This document shows, one piece after another, positions 46,423 to 57,347 of a stretch of DNA of 64,000 nucleotides (its first letter is position 1; each line of letters begins with the position of its first letter). The stretch is from Clitopilus passeckerianus (lineage: Eukaryota; Basidiomycota; Agaricomycetes; Agaricales; Entolomataceae). The notes beneath the pieces were generated by a model. It saw only the letters and a program-made list of their open reading frames with translations. It made no database searches and was not told the DNA's origin. The position numbers were made by a program, and so were the translations under genes. The stretch covers positions 372,001 through 436,000 of the forward strand of contig CALYLX010000111.1 in NCBI GenBank assembly GCA_944990035.1. The letters run 5' to 3'.

Positions 46423-47214
46423 GGGGGAATTACTTACAGCGCAATTCAGATCAATACGGAATCCGCGCCTTGAAATTCTGCACGTTTGTTCATATTTGCC
46501 ATTGTCCTTGATCATTGCCGACGGCATGCCGAGCGGCTCAAATCTGATGAAACATTTTTTGAGGGCCTTTTGAAGCCGTTTCAAGGACGTTCAAGCGGAG
46601 GGCCTGTATAAAATGCAGCTATTCTGTCTCTTTGATGAGTAGAACAGCCTAGCAGAATTTCCCTGCACTGTTACAGGTAAAAACAGAGGACATATGACAC
46701 AAAGATAGGCGGTGAAGGCATGGAATGACAATCTCTGACCAAAAAAAGCAGTGTATCGGTATTAGTCCATAGCTGTATATTGTTTATATATTAGAAAAGC
46801 TTCTAAGCACTTAAATACGAATGTCCTCTGCCGTTGTCGAGCTTAATATGCTTCCTCATGTCGTCCTGAAGGTATAGCCACTTTCCTTGTGGGGATGCGG
46901 GGTTTCAAACTAATGCTTATATATGCTCGCGACTTCGCCAAAGCCAACCAAATAGCTGCAGAATTCTATGCGACGGATTCCGTATTGATATGAAGTGCAC
47001 TGTAATGGGGTGCCTCGCTAAATGCGCATTCCAAGATAGCCAACCCTTTTATCGGATTCGAAGTATTGGCTGGGGGGTGAGCTGGTGGCGCAATCTCTTT
47101 GCCTGTGATCTCATAATGTTACTTTCTGGTCTGGATTACATAATACATTAGTCGTTTGGCTCACCACGGCGGACTAGGTCCTCTACACCTCCACAATCCT
47201 TGCCTCAGTCTCCC
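46423..47214. other. Intergenic region, nothing recognised
   Basis: About 790 bp with the malic enzyme 3' flank. No supported gene. Confidence 0.4.
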
Positions 47215-48492
47215 ATGAACTCGTCTAGCTGCTTTAACATTCAGCTTTGGCTGAATATAGAACAGGAGTGGCGTTTGGTACTCGTAATACCTGTTGAAGC
47301 TATCCTCCGCCTTTGCGTTTACCCCCTTAAATGGCTTCGCTTCATCGCTGCTACCCTCTATGGAGCGGACGGTGTACTCCATCCAGATGGTCCTCTCAAC
47401 CCCGCCATTGTACAGGATATGGCGACCGACTTGACATCAAACTACTATTTTCTCTCACCCGGTAAGCCCTCTATCTTGACTGCAATCTGTTTCTTAATCC
47501 CCATTGTGGCAGAGGAGGGACGCCCGTTGGACCCGCTTGCACTGGATGACCGTACCAGTGCCTCAGCCTCCCAACCGCACAACACAGCTTTCCGACGCTC
47601 GCTTATTGCTCGAGACCACTGGTGCATTACCTATTGGACCAATGACGACCCTTCAATGGCTAGTGCGTGCCACATTATCCCTCACAGCAAAGGGAGCGAG
47701 GCATGTTTTCCCGTTGATCTCCTCTAGCTCCCTAACATTTTTCCAGTATATGCGAAACCTTGTCAATTATCGTTATCAATACCTAGAGGATCCCGTTTTT
47801 GATATTGATGACGTCAGGAACGGTATTTTATTGCACGCAGGCCTCCATAGCTCTTACGACAGTGCCCGTTTGACGTTGCTACAAGTAAATTTTATCCTCA
47901 GCATCCTCCTCTTTACTCTCTTATCTGACCACGACAATAGGTACCAAACAATTATCTGTCTCCCAGCGACATTCCCTTATGTTCAAACCTCTCAAAGAGG
48001 TCGCCTGATGGCCCGCACGCCCCCAGGCTGGTACTCCAGCATCTCGGGAATCTCAGCGTCTCAGCTTCGGACATTGCCGCACACAATTCTGACTGTAGAA
48101 TCCCAACTTTCTCCCCTCCCGCACAGTACATCCTTGACTTCACGTATACCTGTGCAGTCCTCCTCAAATGGGGTGCTCACAATAATATCTCTTCAAAACT
48201 GCCGCATCCCCTGAGCACTGAGGCTGTCGTGCAGAATCTGTATCCAGACCCCAAGGAGTTCCCAGATACCGACAATGACAGTGAATTCGTACGCACACCA
48301 AAAGGGCAAGGTTCACCCACCACCGGAGGACAACACCGTCTGGAAACCCCGTTTGAAGATGAGGAGACGCTAGAGAAGGAAGGATATTTAAATGTAATGG
48401 ATGCTTTGCTTTGCTTTGGGGTCCCCCAGAAGGCTGGAAACAAAAGAGTTTGTGAATGGATTGAAGAAACTTCTCGTCATCTCAATACCTAG
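47215..48492 (+). CDS. HNH-nuclease-domain protein
   Basis: A gene from ATG 47215 (MNSSSCFNIQLWLNIEQEW) to a stop at 48490-48492. Exon 1 ends TSNYYFLSP. After a 51-bp intron comes EEGRPLDPLALDDRTSASAS and the HNH core RRSLIARDHWCIT with ASACHIIPHSKGSE. The next intron appears to start with GC rather than GT (AGCGAG|GCATGT). Then YMRNLVNYRYQYLEDPVFDI and DDVRNGILLHAG follow, and the last exon is VPNNYLSPSDIPLCSNLSKR through AQYILDFTYTCAVLLKWG to VCEWIEETSRHLNT. This domain (HNH_2 type) is expanded in mushroom genomes; function unknown. A decayed paralogue lies at 26430-27110. The start codon is provisional. Confidence 0.68.
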
Positions 48493-48722
48493 ATGATAGG
48501 GGATGATAATGTGTCCGGGCCCTTCAATTGAAAACTTCTTACTTTTACTGTCATCATGGTGTGGAGTTACCCTGAAAGATCCCGTTTTAACTTGCGGAAT
48601 TACTCGTCTATCTGAATCGAGAGCTGGTTAGGATACTTTGACGTTCAGTGCTATCTTGGATGTTGACATCGAAAAGCACGCCGTGGCTGTGCCACTGTAA
48701 TTGACCTTGGCCAGAGACCCTC

Positions 48723-49921
48723 ATGCCCTCTCGTCGTTCACGGTCAAGATCTCCAGCTGGAAGAGATTTGAGGTCGAGGTCTCCTGAACGCCGCGTTGAC
48801 CTACCATACGATGCAAAGCCCATCTCAGAGTCGGACTATTTCCTGAAGAGCGACGAGTTTCGGATTTGGTTGAAAGATGAGAAGGGGAGGGTGAGTATTA
48901 TTGCTTGTCATTCCGAGAACGAAAGCTGAAGCGGGCGTGTTATGAATAGTACTTTGACGAGCTGTCGAGTGAGAAGGCGAGGAGGTATGTTCTGTTGTTT
49001 GTTGTAATTGCGGCAAGCTAAGTCTGAAGACAGCTATTTCCGCAAGTTTGTCAAGGTATGTCAATACCGGGCTCTGATACTCTAATGGACTCTCATTACT
49101 GGCTAATTATAGGCTTGGAATAGAGGAAAGCTATCACGTATGCTCGATTTCCTACGTCTACGCAAAACTAGCTAAAGACGCTCTCCAGAATCTCTATATG
49201 CTGGTGTAGACCCTCACACGTCTGCGTCGACTCAAACGGCGTACAAATGGTCGTTTGCCTCCAAGAAATCTAAAGCAGACGACGAAGCGCTACGAGCTGC
49301 TCGGGAAGAAATCGACGCCGCTACTTACGGCCGTGAACGTGACGCAGGTGGCGCTAGCAGCAGAGGCCACAGAGGCCGCACACAAGGACCTACGTTGCCT
49401 TCGGCTTCTGACCTCACACTCGCTCGGGAAATGGCTGCAGACCACGCGAAGGAGGAGAGGGAGTATAGGAGGAAGAAGGATAAACTGGAGGCACGGGATA
49501 GGATAGAGGATATGGTGGGGCCAAAGGCGGTGGGGAGGGAGGGGATGTTGGAGAAGAAGAGGGCGAAGAGGGAGGCTGATAGGAGTTTTAGGGATAAGGG
49601 AGACGAGGGGTTGGAGGCTGACGAGTCGACGTTGCTTGGGGGTGGGGATAGTTTCAGGGACCAGTAAGTCTTTGAGAGATCATGGGGCGCATTCAGCGCT
49701 AACTGCAGTTGGTATAGGATTGCTCGACGGGATGCAGCCAAGAGACGAAATGAGGCCAAGAAAGAGGAGCAGATCTCGGAATCAAAAGAAAGAGCGAGTG
49801 CGTTGAAGGCGAAAGAGCAGGTAAATACCCTGTCATTTCTATTACTTTGTCTCTAAACTGAGTTGATTTCAAGGCGACTATGGACATGTTCCAGAGGATG
49901 GCGAGAGAGAGGTTCGGTTAA
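48723..49921 (+). CDS. RS-rich protein similar to style cell-cycle inhibitor 1 (SCI1) family
   Basis: Probable nuclear protein. It starts MPSRRSRSRSPAGRDLRSRS, an RS-rich stretch. The conserved domain reads DAKPISESDYFLKSDEFRIW, LKDEKGRYFDELSSEKARS, then YFRKFVKAWNRGKLS, which matches the I-S-x-x-D-Y-F pattern through to F-x-K-F-V-x-A-W-N of the SCI1-like family. Later exons give WSFASKKSKADDEALRAARE and a highly charged region (HAKEEREYRRKKDKLEARDR). They end with IARRDAAKRRNEAKKEEQIS and MDMFQRMARERFG, stop at 49919-49921. There are six or seven exons. The whole 3' half from about 49307 is duplicated at 54859-55487. Family match is by eye; role in fungi unknown. Confidence 0.65.
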
Positions 49922-50111
49922 TTCCATATACTGTTACTATCTTCAATCCTGTGCTTCATATCTCTGTAATACTCTATTGCATGTTTGGGATAGAAGAGGC
50001 ACACAACATAAGCTTTGGCGGTTCTGAAAACCTGCAGGCAAGTTTCTGTCAAAATAAGTGATAGTTGAATTTACTGGTGGTCGGTATGGCATTTCCCCAT
50101 TTTCGAAAAGC

Positions 50112-52456
50112 AACTAGAAAAACGTATCAAAACATTTGTCTGGGAAAGTGAAAGAGCAGATGTAAACATGGACATAATGCACATGCAGACAAAAGACGGA
50201 GGGCGGAAGATACTAGACATACGCACCCGAAATAAAGCAATCCAAGCCACATGGCTGCAATCGTACCTCAAACTGGATGAAAACCGACCTAAATGGGCGT
50301 ATATTGCGGACATTTTAATCAAACTGAACGCGACGGCAAAGGAGAAAGCAGATGAACAATCTAAAGTGAACATGTTCCTACAAACATGGAAAGTGAGCAC
50401 GGCAAAGTCAAATGCGCTACCAAAAGACCTCAAAGAGATGGTAAAAATCGCGGATGAACTCAACCTTCAGCTAGACGGCCTTGAAATTGATGCTGAAGTA
50501 TCTAAACAGATGCCGATCTGGTTCCACCCAAAAGTGAAGAAAAAAGCGAAGTTAGGAAACAATATGCAAAAGCAAAGACACCTACGAATAGACCATAAGA
50601 TCACCTCAGTAGATGACATGCTAAAACTGGCAGAGAGAGGCAGGTCAGATGAACACCGAGCAAGAAGCAACTGCAAATGCACCCCATGCAAACTAGACAG
50701 AAGAGACGTACATGGATGCAAAAACCCAGCAGCATGCGTAAAACTTGCGACCCAAATACTAGACTCCCTACAGACAAAATGGGACCCTCGTAGAGCGAGG
50801 CTGGAGGAACGCACTTGGATACGAAAGGAAAACATACCTGAACCACTCGACGAACACTCTGAAGTCACGCCTTTTAACCCAGAAACAAAAATCAACGCCA
50901 TCAAAGATATCTTTAGAGTTTTCGCTGAGGGAAAACCTGATGAACCACAAGAAGAGACAGACCAAGAAGACGAAGATGAAACAGAAAACCCGCAAGACAC
51001 AACAATTGTCTACACAGACGGATCCTGCACCAAAAACGGGTGTGCCAACGCCATAGCTGGAAGCGGAGCATGGTTTGGACATGAAGACGAGAAAAACATC
51101 TCAGCAAGAGTACCAGGAACAACCCAATCAAACCAGACGGGCGAGATATATGCAGCCCTACGTGCAGCCAAAGCATCGAGACGAGATGAACCAATCCATA
51201 TAAGGAGTGATTCCAGATACGTATTAGACGGCCTAACAAAACACCTCGAGAAATGGGAAGACCGAGAATGGATTGATGTATGCAACAGAGAGTTCTTCAA
51301 GCCCACGGCAGCCCTCCTGAAAGAGAGAAAAGGAAACACGTCCTTCGAGTGGGTTAAGGGACATAGCGGCATCGAAGGCAATGAAATGGCAGACAACCTA
51401 GCAAAGGAAGGCACCGAAAAGAGCACACCCGGACCAGAAGAAGCTGACATGCTTGCAACCTCGCCAAAATTCAAGCTACAAGGAGCGAAACTAAGCACAA
51501 TGACGCAGGCACTGTTCTATAGAGGGTTAAGACTCCAAAAAGAAAGGAAGATCACCCAGAGGAAGCTGACGCAAAGAAACATTGAATACATATGTGACAC
51601 GATAGAGACTGAAAGCGGAAGGAGACCCAGTCAAGAACAGATCTGGACCTCGGCTAGATCAAAAGACCTCGAAAAGAAACACCGAGAGTTCATAAGGAAA
51701 TGCATACATGGCACATACAAGATAGGAGAGTGGTGGCAAAGCATCCGAGGCTATGAAGAGCGAGGAACCTGTAAACACTGTGCGGAAACGGAATCAATGG
51801 AGCACATCCTCACAGATTGTCGCGCCCCGGGTCAGGAGATCATTTGGGAAATAATCGAACAGATATGGCCAACGGAATATGGAAGATGGATCAAACCAAG
51901 CCTAGCGGGAATCCTAGGATGTGCACTTCCGCCAGACGACGAACGGAATCAAGGAAAAGCGAGACTCAAAAGGATTCTCATCTCTGAAGCGGCATACCTG
52001 ATCTGGTGTGTAAGATGCACGAGAGTAATCCAAAACGATGGCATTCCACAAAAATACGACACACAGAAATCGATCGAAAAACTACTAATGCGAAAACTAA
52101 ACCTGAGGCTCAGAATAGAAAGCCTGTTGACAAACAGAAAGAAGTTCGGCCCAAGAGCCCTCCAAAAGAACAAAGTCCTCAAGACCTGGAACCGCGTACT
52201 CGCGAATAAAGAAGATCTGCCCGTAGACTGGACAGGGCAGACCGGGGTTTTAGTGGGTAAACGGGGTCTGGGATAGCTTCAGCGACACCAGTGAAACCGT
52301 AGTCCCACACTACCTTTCATGAGGTGTGCGTAACGCATTTCCCCGGGGGTGGCTTCAATTCTTCTCAAGGGTGCAACTCCCTTTTCACAGCCTGGCGAAG
52401 AAGCTGACTTTGTCTGCTGTCTAAACCTTTAACGGCTCCACCAAAAAAAAAAAAAA
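50112..52456 (+). mobile_element. 5'-truncated LINE (Tad1-like) retrotransposon
   Basis: 2345 bp ending in a run of 14 A and flanked by GAAAAG (50106-50111 and 52457-52462), a short target-site duplication. The 5' end is cut inside ORF2, downstream of the reverse transcriptase catalytic motif. This is normal 5' truncation for LINE insertion by target-primed reverse transcription. The matching empty site is at about 55868-55990. Confidence 0.82.
50168..52276 (+). CDS. LINE ORF2 C-terminal part with RNase H domain
   Basis: 702 codons without a stop. The frame is in fact open from 50112 (KQLEKRIKTFVWESERADVN). The start used is ATG 50168, within a post-RT region (GGRKILDIRTRNKAIQATWL, ENRPKWAYIADIL). 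The RNase H domain reads TIVYTDGSCTKNGCAN (Asp), NQTGEIYAALRA (Glu), IHIRSDSRYVLDGL (Asp) and EWVKGHSGIEGNEMADNLAK (Asp), so all four catalytic carboxylates are present. A C-x2-C-x7-H-x4-C motif (CKHCAETESMEHILTDC) follows near residue 540. Without an RT domain it cannot move on its own. The long uninterrupted frame suggests a recent insertion. Confidence 0.85.
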   Translation: MDIMHMQTKDGGRKILDIRTRNKAIQATWLQSYLKLDENRPKWAYIADILIKLNATAKEKADEQSKVNMFLQTWKVSTAKSNALPKDLKEMVKIADELNLQLDGLEIDAEVSKQMPIWFHPKVKKKAKLGNNMQKQRHLRIDHKITSVDDMLKLAERGRSDEHRARSNCKCTPCKLDRRDVHGCKNPAACVKLATQILDSLQTKWDPRRARLEERTWIRKENIPEPLDEHSEVTPFNPETKINAIKDIFRVFAEGKPDEPQEETDQEDEDETENPQDTTIVYTDGSCTKNGCANAIAGSGAWFGHEDEKNISARVPGTTQSNQTGEIYAALRAAKASRRDEPIHIRSDSRYVLDGLTKHLEKWEDREWIDVCNREFFKPTAALLKERKGNTSFEWVKGHSGIEGNEMADNLAKEGTEKSTPGPEEADMLATSPKFKLQGAKLSTMTQALFYRGLRLQKERKITQRKLTQRNIEYICDTIETESGRRPSQEQIWTSARSKDLEKKHREFIRKCIHGTYKIGEWWQSIRGYEERGTCKHCAETESMEHILTDCRAPGQEIIWEIIEQIWPTEYGRWIKPSLAGILGCALPPDDERNQGKARLKRILISEAAYLIWCVRCTRVIQNDGIPQKYDTQKSIEKLLMRKLNLRLRIESLLTNRKKFGPRALQKNKVLKTWNRVLANKEDLPVDWTGQTGVLVGKRGLG

Positions 52457-52823
52457 GAAAAGGGATCAAAACAAATGGACTTTGTGAACCGCCATCCAGC
52501 TGGTAATTCCGAGCCCGTGACCTTGACTTATGTTCAATGCATGCTTGAACCACCGCCCGATTAGATTCCACTGGGACACCACCTCCTTGACTTAGGCAAG
52601 AACTGGGCTCAAACCTCTCCTAGAATCACGTGCAAAAACACCTCCTCTTCATCGACACCCCAGAAATTTAAATTAAAACACATCCAGTGATCTGAGAGGA
52701 AGGCTAGAACAGAGTATCTTATATTTCAAAAATATTGATTACATGACAGGTGAAGACTTGAGAAATCTGGCAGTGAAACAACACATCAGAAGCCGCATTG
52801 TTGAGGTCCTGCGCTGCAGAGAT

Positions 52824-53720
52824 TTATTGGCACTGAGAGTATTCTACGTTCACGTACTTGCAAGTACCAGAAGTGCAGCAAGTGGGTCCAAACCAGGCTC
52901 TTCCACCGCACTGGTAGTACAAATCTGTGCACTACAAAACGCAAAAAGACAGAGTCAATGCACTGTTTTCAGAGGTCAAGATTATGAAGACTTACGCCAA
53001 GATAGACGTCGGAAGTTCCACTACCCTGGTGTCCCTCCGTAGCGACAATCTGATAGTCATGCGAGCCGAGTGGCATGCCCAGTCCAGCCCATGCGTCGAA
53101 GTGATTCCCGGTGGTCACCGTTCCATTACGACGCTTCTCGGTACGAACGGACATGTACTGGGAGTAAGTGGCGATTCCATTGATGGACGGCTGGTCGACA
53201 CGTTGGGTCTGGTAGATTTGGTACGTGCCTCCGTCAGAGGTGACGGAGCCCATTGGGGTTGCACCAGTGCTGGGATCGTAAGACCCATACGTCTCGACGA
53301 TGTAATATTCGACGAGGGGGTTGGTAGTCCAACCATAAACCGAGAGGTAAGCATTGCCAGTAAAGTTAAAACCGGCGCTGTACAGAATGGAACTGAGGGA
53401 TGGAATCGCGTTAAACAATTATGCCCGACGAATAGGAAGAGGAAATAAATTTACCGTGCTGATCCAGGTTTCCATCCTTTTCCACCAACAAAGTTACCGC
53501 CATTACCAGACGACTGAATGCGGTAACTACGTTGGTAGTTCCTGTAGGAGACGGCACCTCCATTGTCGGTCCAGAAACTATAATAGTAATCACCGTCGTA
53601 ACCAGACGAGTTAGTAGGAGATGCGCGAGAGGAGAGAGCACTGGCAGAGTTGTTCCCTGGATCAGCGAGGGCGCCAACGATGCCAAAGGCAGCAAGGATG
53701 AGCGAAGACATGCGAACCAT
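52824..53720 (-). CDS. GH11 endo-1,4-beta-xylanase with C-terminal CBM1
   Basis: Secreted xylan-degrading enzyme. Signal peptide [19 protein letters not shown] at ATG 53720, then a short N-region and the jelly-roll core: [29 protein letters not shown]-type thumb-side strands, and [20 protein letters not shown] with the catalytic nucleophile Glu. [20 protein letters not shown] and [20 protein letters not shown] follow, and then [15 protein letters not shown] with the acid/base Glu. A last intron leads to [20 protein letters not shown] and [15 protein letters not shown], a cellulose-binding CBM1, stop TAA 52824-52826. The CBM1 follows the catalytic domain without the usual Ser/Thr-rich linker. 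Confidence 0.87.
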
Positions 53721-54858
53721 GGTGAAGATGAAAGACTGTCGAATGTTATCTGCTTTCTGGGGATTGAGCCAGCGCGGTCTACGAGGTTATATACTGCCTC
53801 GTATCCGAATAGACAGCCGGAAAAATGTTCCACAATGGGAAAACTGGGACCCAATCGTATAGAGCTCGGCGATTCTGCTGAGTTTTGCTGTCGACTAGGT
53901 TTCGACTAGAAGTCTCTGCACTACATGAAGAGGCATCATGGGACTTTTGCATGGCTCGTGTATCAGGAAAACGCCAACGTCAGCTTGCTTAGCGTACTTG
54001 AATGTAACGTAGTATCATTTTTCGGCCGCCTTACAGTAATTTGCATACTGTTCTGCACTCACTTTTATCAAGCATCCGGCTAAGCGGGCTGCCAATGTGA
54101 CGCTGGAAGGCTCTCCAATCTGACAGCAATTATGTTACCTCATGATTCTGATCGCGCTGGGCTCACTTCGGTTCAATGGAACAAAGTGACATGAGATTTC
54201 CAAACCGAGCTGAGCAGGCCTCGAAGTGAACTCACCTCGACGGTGCATGAGAGAGTAGCACGGGCTACTCTCTCATTTTCCCTTCAGCTTCGCACTTTTG
54301 CGAGCGGACAAACTTTGATCGCCATCGCCGCGAACGAATAGCCACGCGCTGCCGAAAGGTTGTCATCAATTCGGGCCGCAGTATCCGATTGTACCCTCAA
54401 CGTTGACTTCGATTCCAACTCTGTGACGACCCCAACGGCTTCTCATCGCATGCGCGTGCATTCCCCACCCAACGTCAACCTTCCAAAAAAGTGTCATGTT
54501 TGTCCATTTTCGCTGCAATTAATACCATTTTCATCGCCGAGGCGTCCGATCGAACCTAGAACTTCTGTTTCTCGGTCAGGCACTTCTGTGCCAAGGACTA
54601 CTTTGCTATTCTCTACACTCACGTGGACTTGATTTGTACGATTGTGCTGCTCTCTGCACAAACAATGAAGCTTCCCAGTCAAAATGGGATCTGGGTTCTT
54701 CCGAACGTGTCCAGGAAAACCAGAGGATAGAGGGAGAAACTGAGTAATTTTGAGAATTTCCCTTTGAAATATCTTATGTACAGTAACTAGGCTCGATTCA
54801 GTACGTCTGACGCGTCGATAAATTACCCCAACCGATCTGTCAATGTCATGCCAAAGAA
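53721..54858. other. Intergenic region, xylanase promoter
   Basis: About 1.1 kb upstream of the xylanase. The frame at 54360-54632 is open but without domain character. No gene supported. Confidence 0.4.
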
Positions 54859-55487
54859 GCCTCGAAAGAATCGATGCTGTCACTTACGGCCGTGAACGTG
54901 GCGCAGGGGACTCCAGCAGCAGAAACACCAGAGGCCGCACACAAGGACCTATGTTACCTTTGGCTTCTGACCTCACACTCGCTCGGGAAATGGCTGCAGA
55001 CCACGCGAAGGAGGAGAGGGAGTATAGGAGGAAGAAGGATAAGCTGGAGGCACGGGATAGGATAGAGGATATGGTGGGGCCGAAGGCGGTGGGGAGGGAG
55101 GGGATGTTGGAGAAGAAGAGGGCGAAGAGGGAGGCTGATAGGAGTTTTAGGGATAAGGGAGATGAGGGGTTGGAGACGGATGAGTCAACCTTGCTTGGAG
55201 GTGGGGATAGTTTCAGGGACCAGTGAGTCTTCGAGAGATTGTGGGGTGCATTCAGTGCTAAATGCAGTTGGTATAGGATTGCTCGACGGGATGCAGCCAA
55301 GAGACGAAATGAGGCCAAGAAAGAGGAGCAGATCTCGGAATCAAAAGAAAGAGCGAGTGCGTTGAAGGCGAAAGAGCAGGTAAATACCCTGTCATTTCTA
55401 TTACTTTGTCTCTAAACTGAGTTGATTTCAAGGCGACTATGGACATGTTCCAGAGGATGGCGAGAGAGAGGTTCGGTTAATTCCGTG
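54859..55487 (+). pseudogene. 5'-truncated duplicate of the SCI1-like gene
   Basis: Near-identical to 49307-49921: TYGRERGAG, LTLAREMAADHAKEEREYRR, GPKAVGREGMLEKKRAKREA, the intron, and the last exons through MDMFQRMARERFG. The RS-rich start and the SCI1-like domain are missing, and sequence upstream of about 54859 is unrelated. The remaining frame is open, with an in-frame ATG at 54843, but lacks the conserved domain, so it is most likely a pseudogene. Confidence 0.75.
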
Positions 55488-55674
55488 TACTGCTACATAT
55501 CTTCAAGCCTGTGCTTCGTATCTCTGTAAATATACTTAATTGCATGTTTGGGGTAGAAGAGGCACACAGCATGAGCTGTTACGGTCCTGGAAACCTCCAG
55601 TCTTGAATTAAACATTATTTTACAGCTCTAATCATTTATTATAACCATGCAAAGAACGCATAGCCTTCTATCAT

Positions 55675-56465
55675 TCAATTTCAATGGTGCACCCGATATG
55701 TCGAGCAATGGCCCTTTGTTTAACAACGAGCCGATTGGCTAGGCCGGCAAGACCATAACCAGCGACATAGGCAGTTGCCTGCAGACCTGTAAGGGTCCCG
55801 ATCACGGCAAGTGAGGTGAGTGCAGGCAGATTATGCTAAGAGTAATGGTCAGTTCCTTTCATAATTAAGTGATAGTTGAATTTACTGGTGGTTGATCTGG
55901 CATTTCCCCATTTAGAAAAGGGATTAAAACAAATGGACTTTGTGAGCCGTCATCCAGCTGGTAGTTTCGAGCCTGTGACCTTGAGTTATGATCAATGACG
56001 CAAGGACTGGGCTCACTTACCTGTCCGCTAAGGGTTCTAATTGGAACAAGTTGTTGCGCAACAATGGGTGCAATGATTGGTGGCAGGAATTGATTCAGTG
56101 CAGGGCCGAACCATGCTGGTGCGGCATCTGCAAGGAGATGAGCCCTAGGACTCGGAAATGAAAGGTAGTAAGACGCGTACTGGGACCACTGTGCGCGAGA
56201 ATGGTTTCCATTCTCAAGACATCTGCACGTGCAGCGTCGGCTTTGGTTGGCCCATGAGGGTTTTTCAGAGCTAGGCGGGATAAGAACTGTTAATATTGTG
56301 CAAGATTGAATATCTATTCAAGTTGAGTTTACTGACCGACTGTATTGTCAACCCGTTTTTTGTATCGTTTAACCCGAATAACATCCTGTAAGGTGGGCGG
56401 GTCCTGAGGTTGGGCGGGAAGTTGGATGCCAGGCGGCTGAGGAGGGAGGTTAACAGGCATCTGTC
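55675..56465 (-). CDS. Small uncharacterised protein with hydrophobic C-terminus
   Basis: Minus-strand gene of about four exons. I place the start at MPVNLPPQPPGIQLPAQPQD (ATG about 56463), followed by VIRVKRYKKRVDNTVA. The next exon reads LKNPHGPTKADAARADVLRM ETILAHSGP. Then DAAPAWFGPALNQFLPPIIA with PIVAQQLVPIRTLSGQ, and a last exon NLPALTSLAVIGTLTGLQAT, AYVAGYGLAGLANRLVVKQR, ending HIGCTIEIE. No domain is recognised. The C-terminal part could form two short hydrophobic helices. The last intron (about 55857-56016) holds the repeat that is also present at 50057-50111 and 52457-52545. Confidence 0.5.
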
Positions 56466-56539
56466 TGAACGATAGAGAACAACGGTAGGGATTCGAATCC
56501 AAGTCGCGTAAGTGATGTCACAACTTGTCACTGTGTCAG

Positions 56540-57340
56540 TACGCGTCAGTCATGTGACATTTGCGTGGCGTTTGAGCTGAACAACAGTTTGAATTCATCA
56601 CGACTTAAATATGGTTTGGACTCGAACTTGGTCAGGATTGTTACTCCTCAATAGCTTGGAGGCTTCAATTCCCTCTGAACCGTTACAACCCGCACATTGT
56701 TTGCCTCGGACTCATATGCTATGAGCTTCAGGCTTCCTCTATCCGTCAAGGCTAGCGCTGACCCTTATAAGCCTTAGCACGCGTCGCGTTATATGATGCC
56801 GTAACAACACGCGTTCCCATTTTGCCTCCAACGGCCAAACTCAACTTCTGCACTAAAGCATTCACTGGAATGGCTTCTACCGGTGCGGGCAGCTGTCAGG
56901 TGGGTATAAATTGCACTTCTCGCGGTCGATTATTCTCCAGAGCATGCTATATAGAACGAGTAGGACCAGGTCGAAACTCTCTGCGTTGCCGTCAGATGTC
57001 ATTCTTGAGGTAGGAGTCGTACCTTCAATTTCGCGGGAGAAATTTCAAGTTTCATGTCCTTGAGTAGATCTGCTCATGGTTAAGTCCACAAGATCTTTTG
57101 CGTCTCGCTCGAACCGTCAAGGACTTACGCCAGATTCTGATGAACCAGAGCTCCAGCGGCGTATAGAAACAAGCCCTCGACAACGATAGCAATTTTCCTC
57201 TAAAATGCTTGGAGGGTATCGGCTTACCTGCAATGCTCAGCGTGGCATATGATAACCACTGTCGGGTAAGTGTGAACCTTTGCAAGGTAGTCAATCATTT
57301 CCAACTTCTATACAGGCATGTAGCCGTTGGACTGTTGACA
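56540..57340. other. Intergenic region, nothing recognised
   Basis: About 800 bp without a supported gene. Confidence 0.35.
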
Positions 57341-57347
57341 CGTATCC

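Noticed and set aside
52443..52456. A14 run as a simple repeat
   Set aside because: It is the poly-A tail of the LINE insertion and is flanked by its target duplication.
56480..56500. GGATTCGAATCC, similar to a tRNA T arm
   Set aside because: It is a 12-bp palindrome with no tRNA arms around it.
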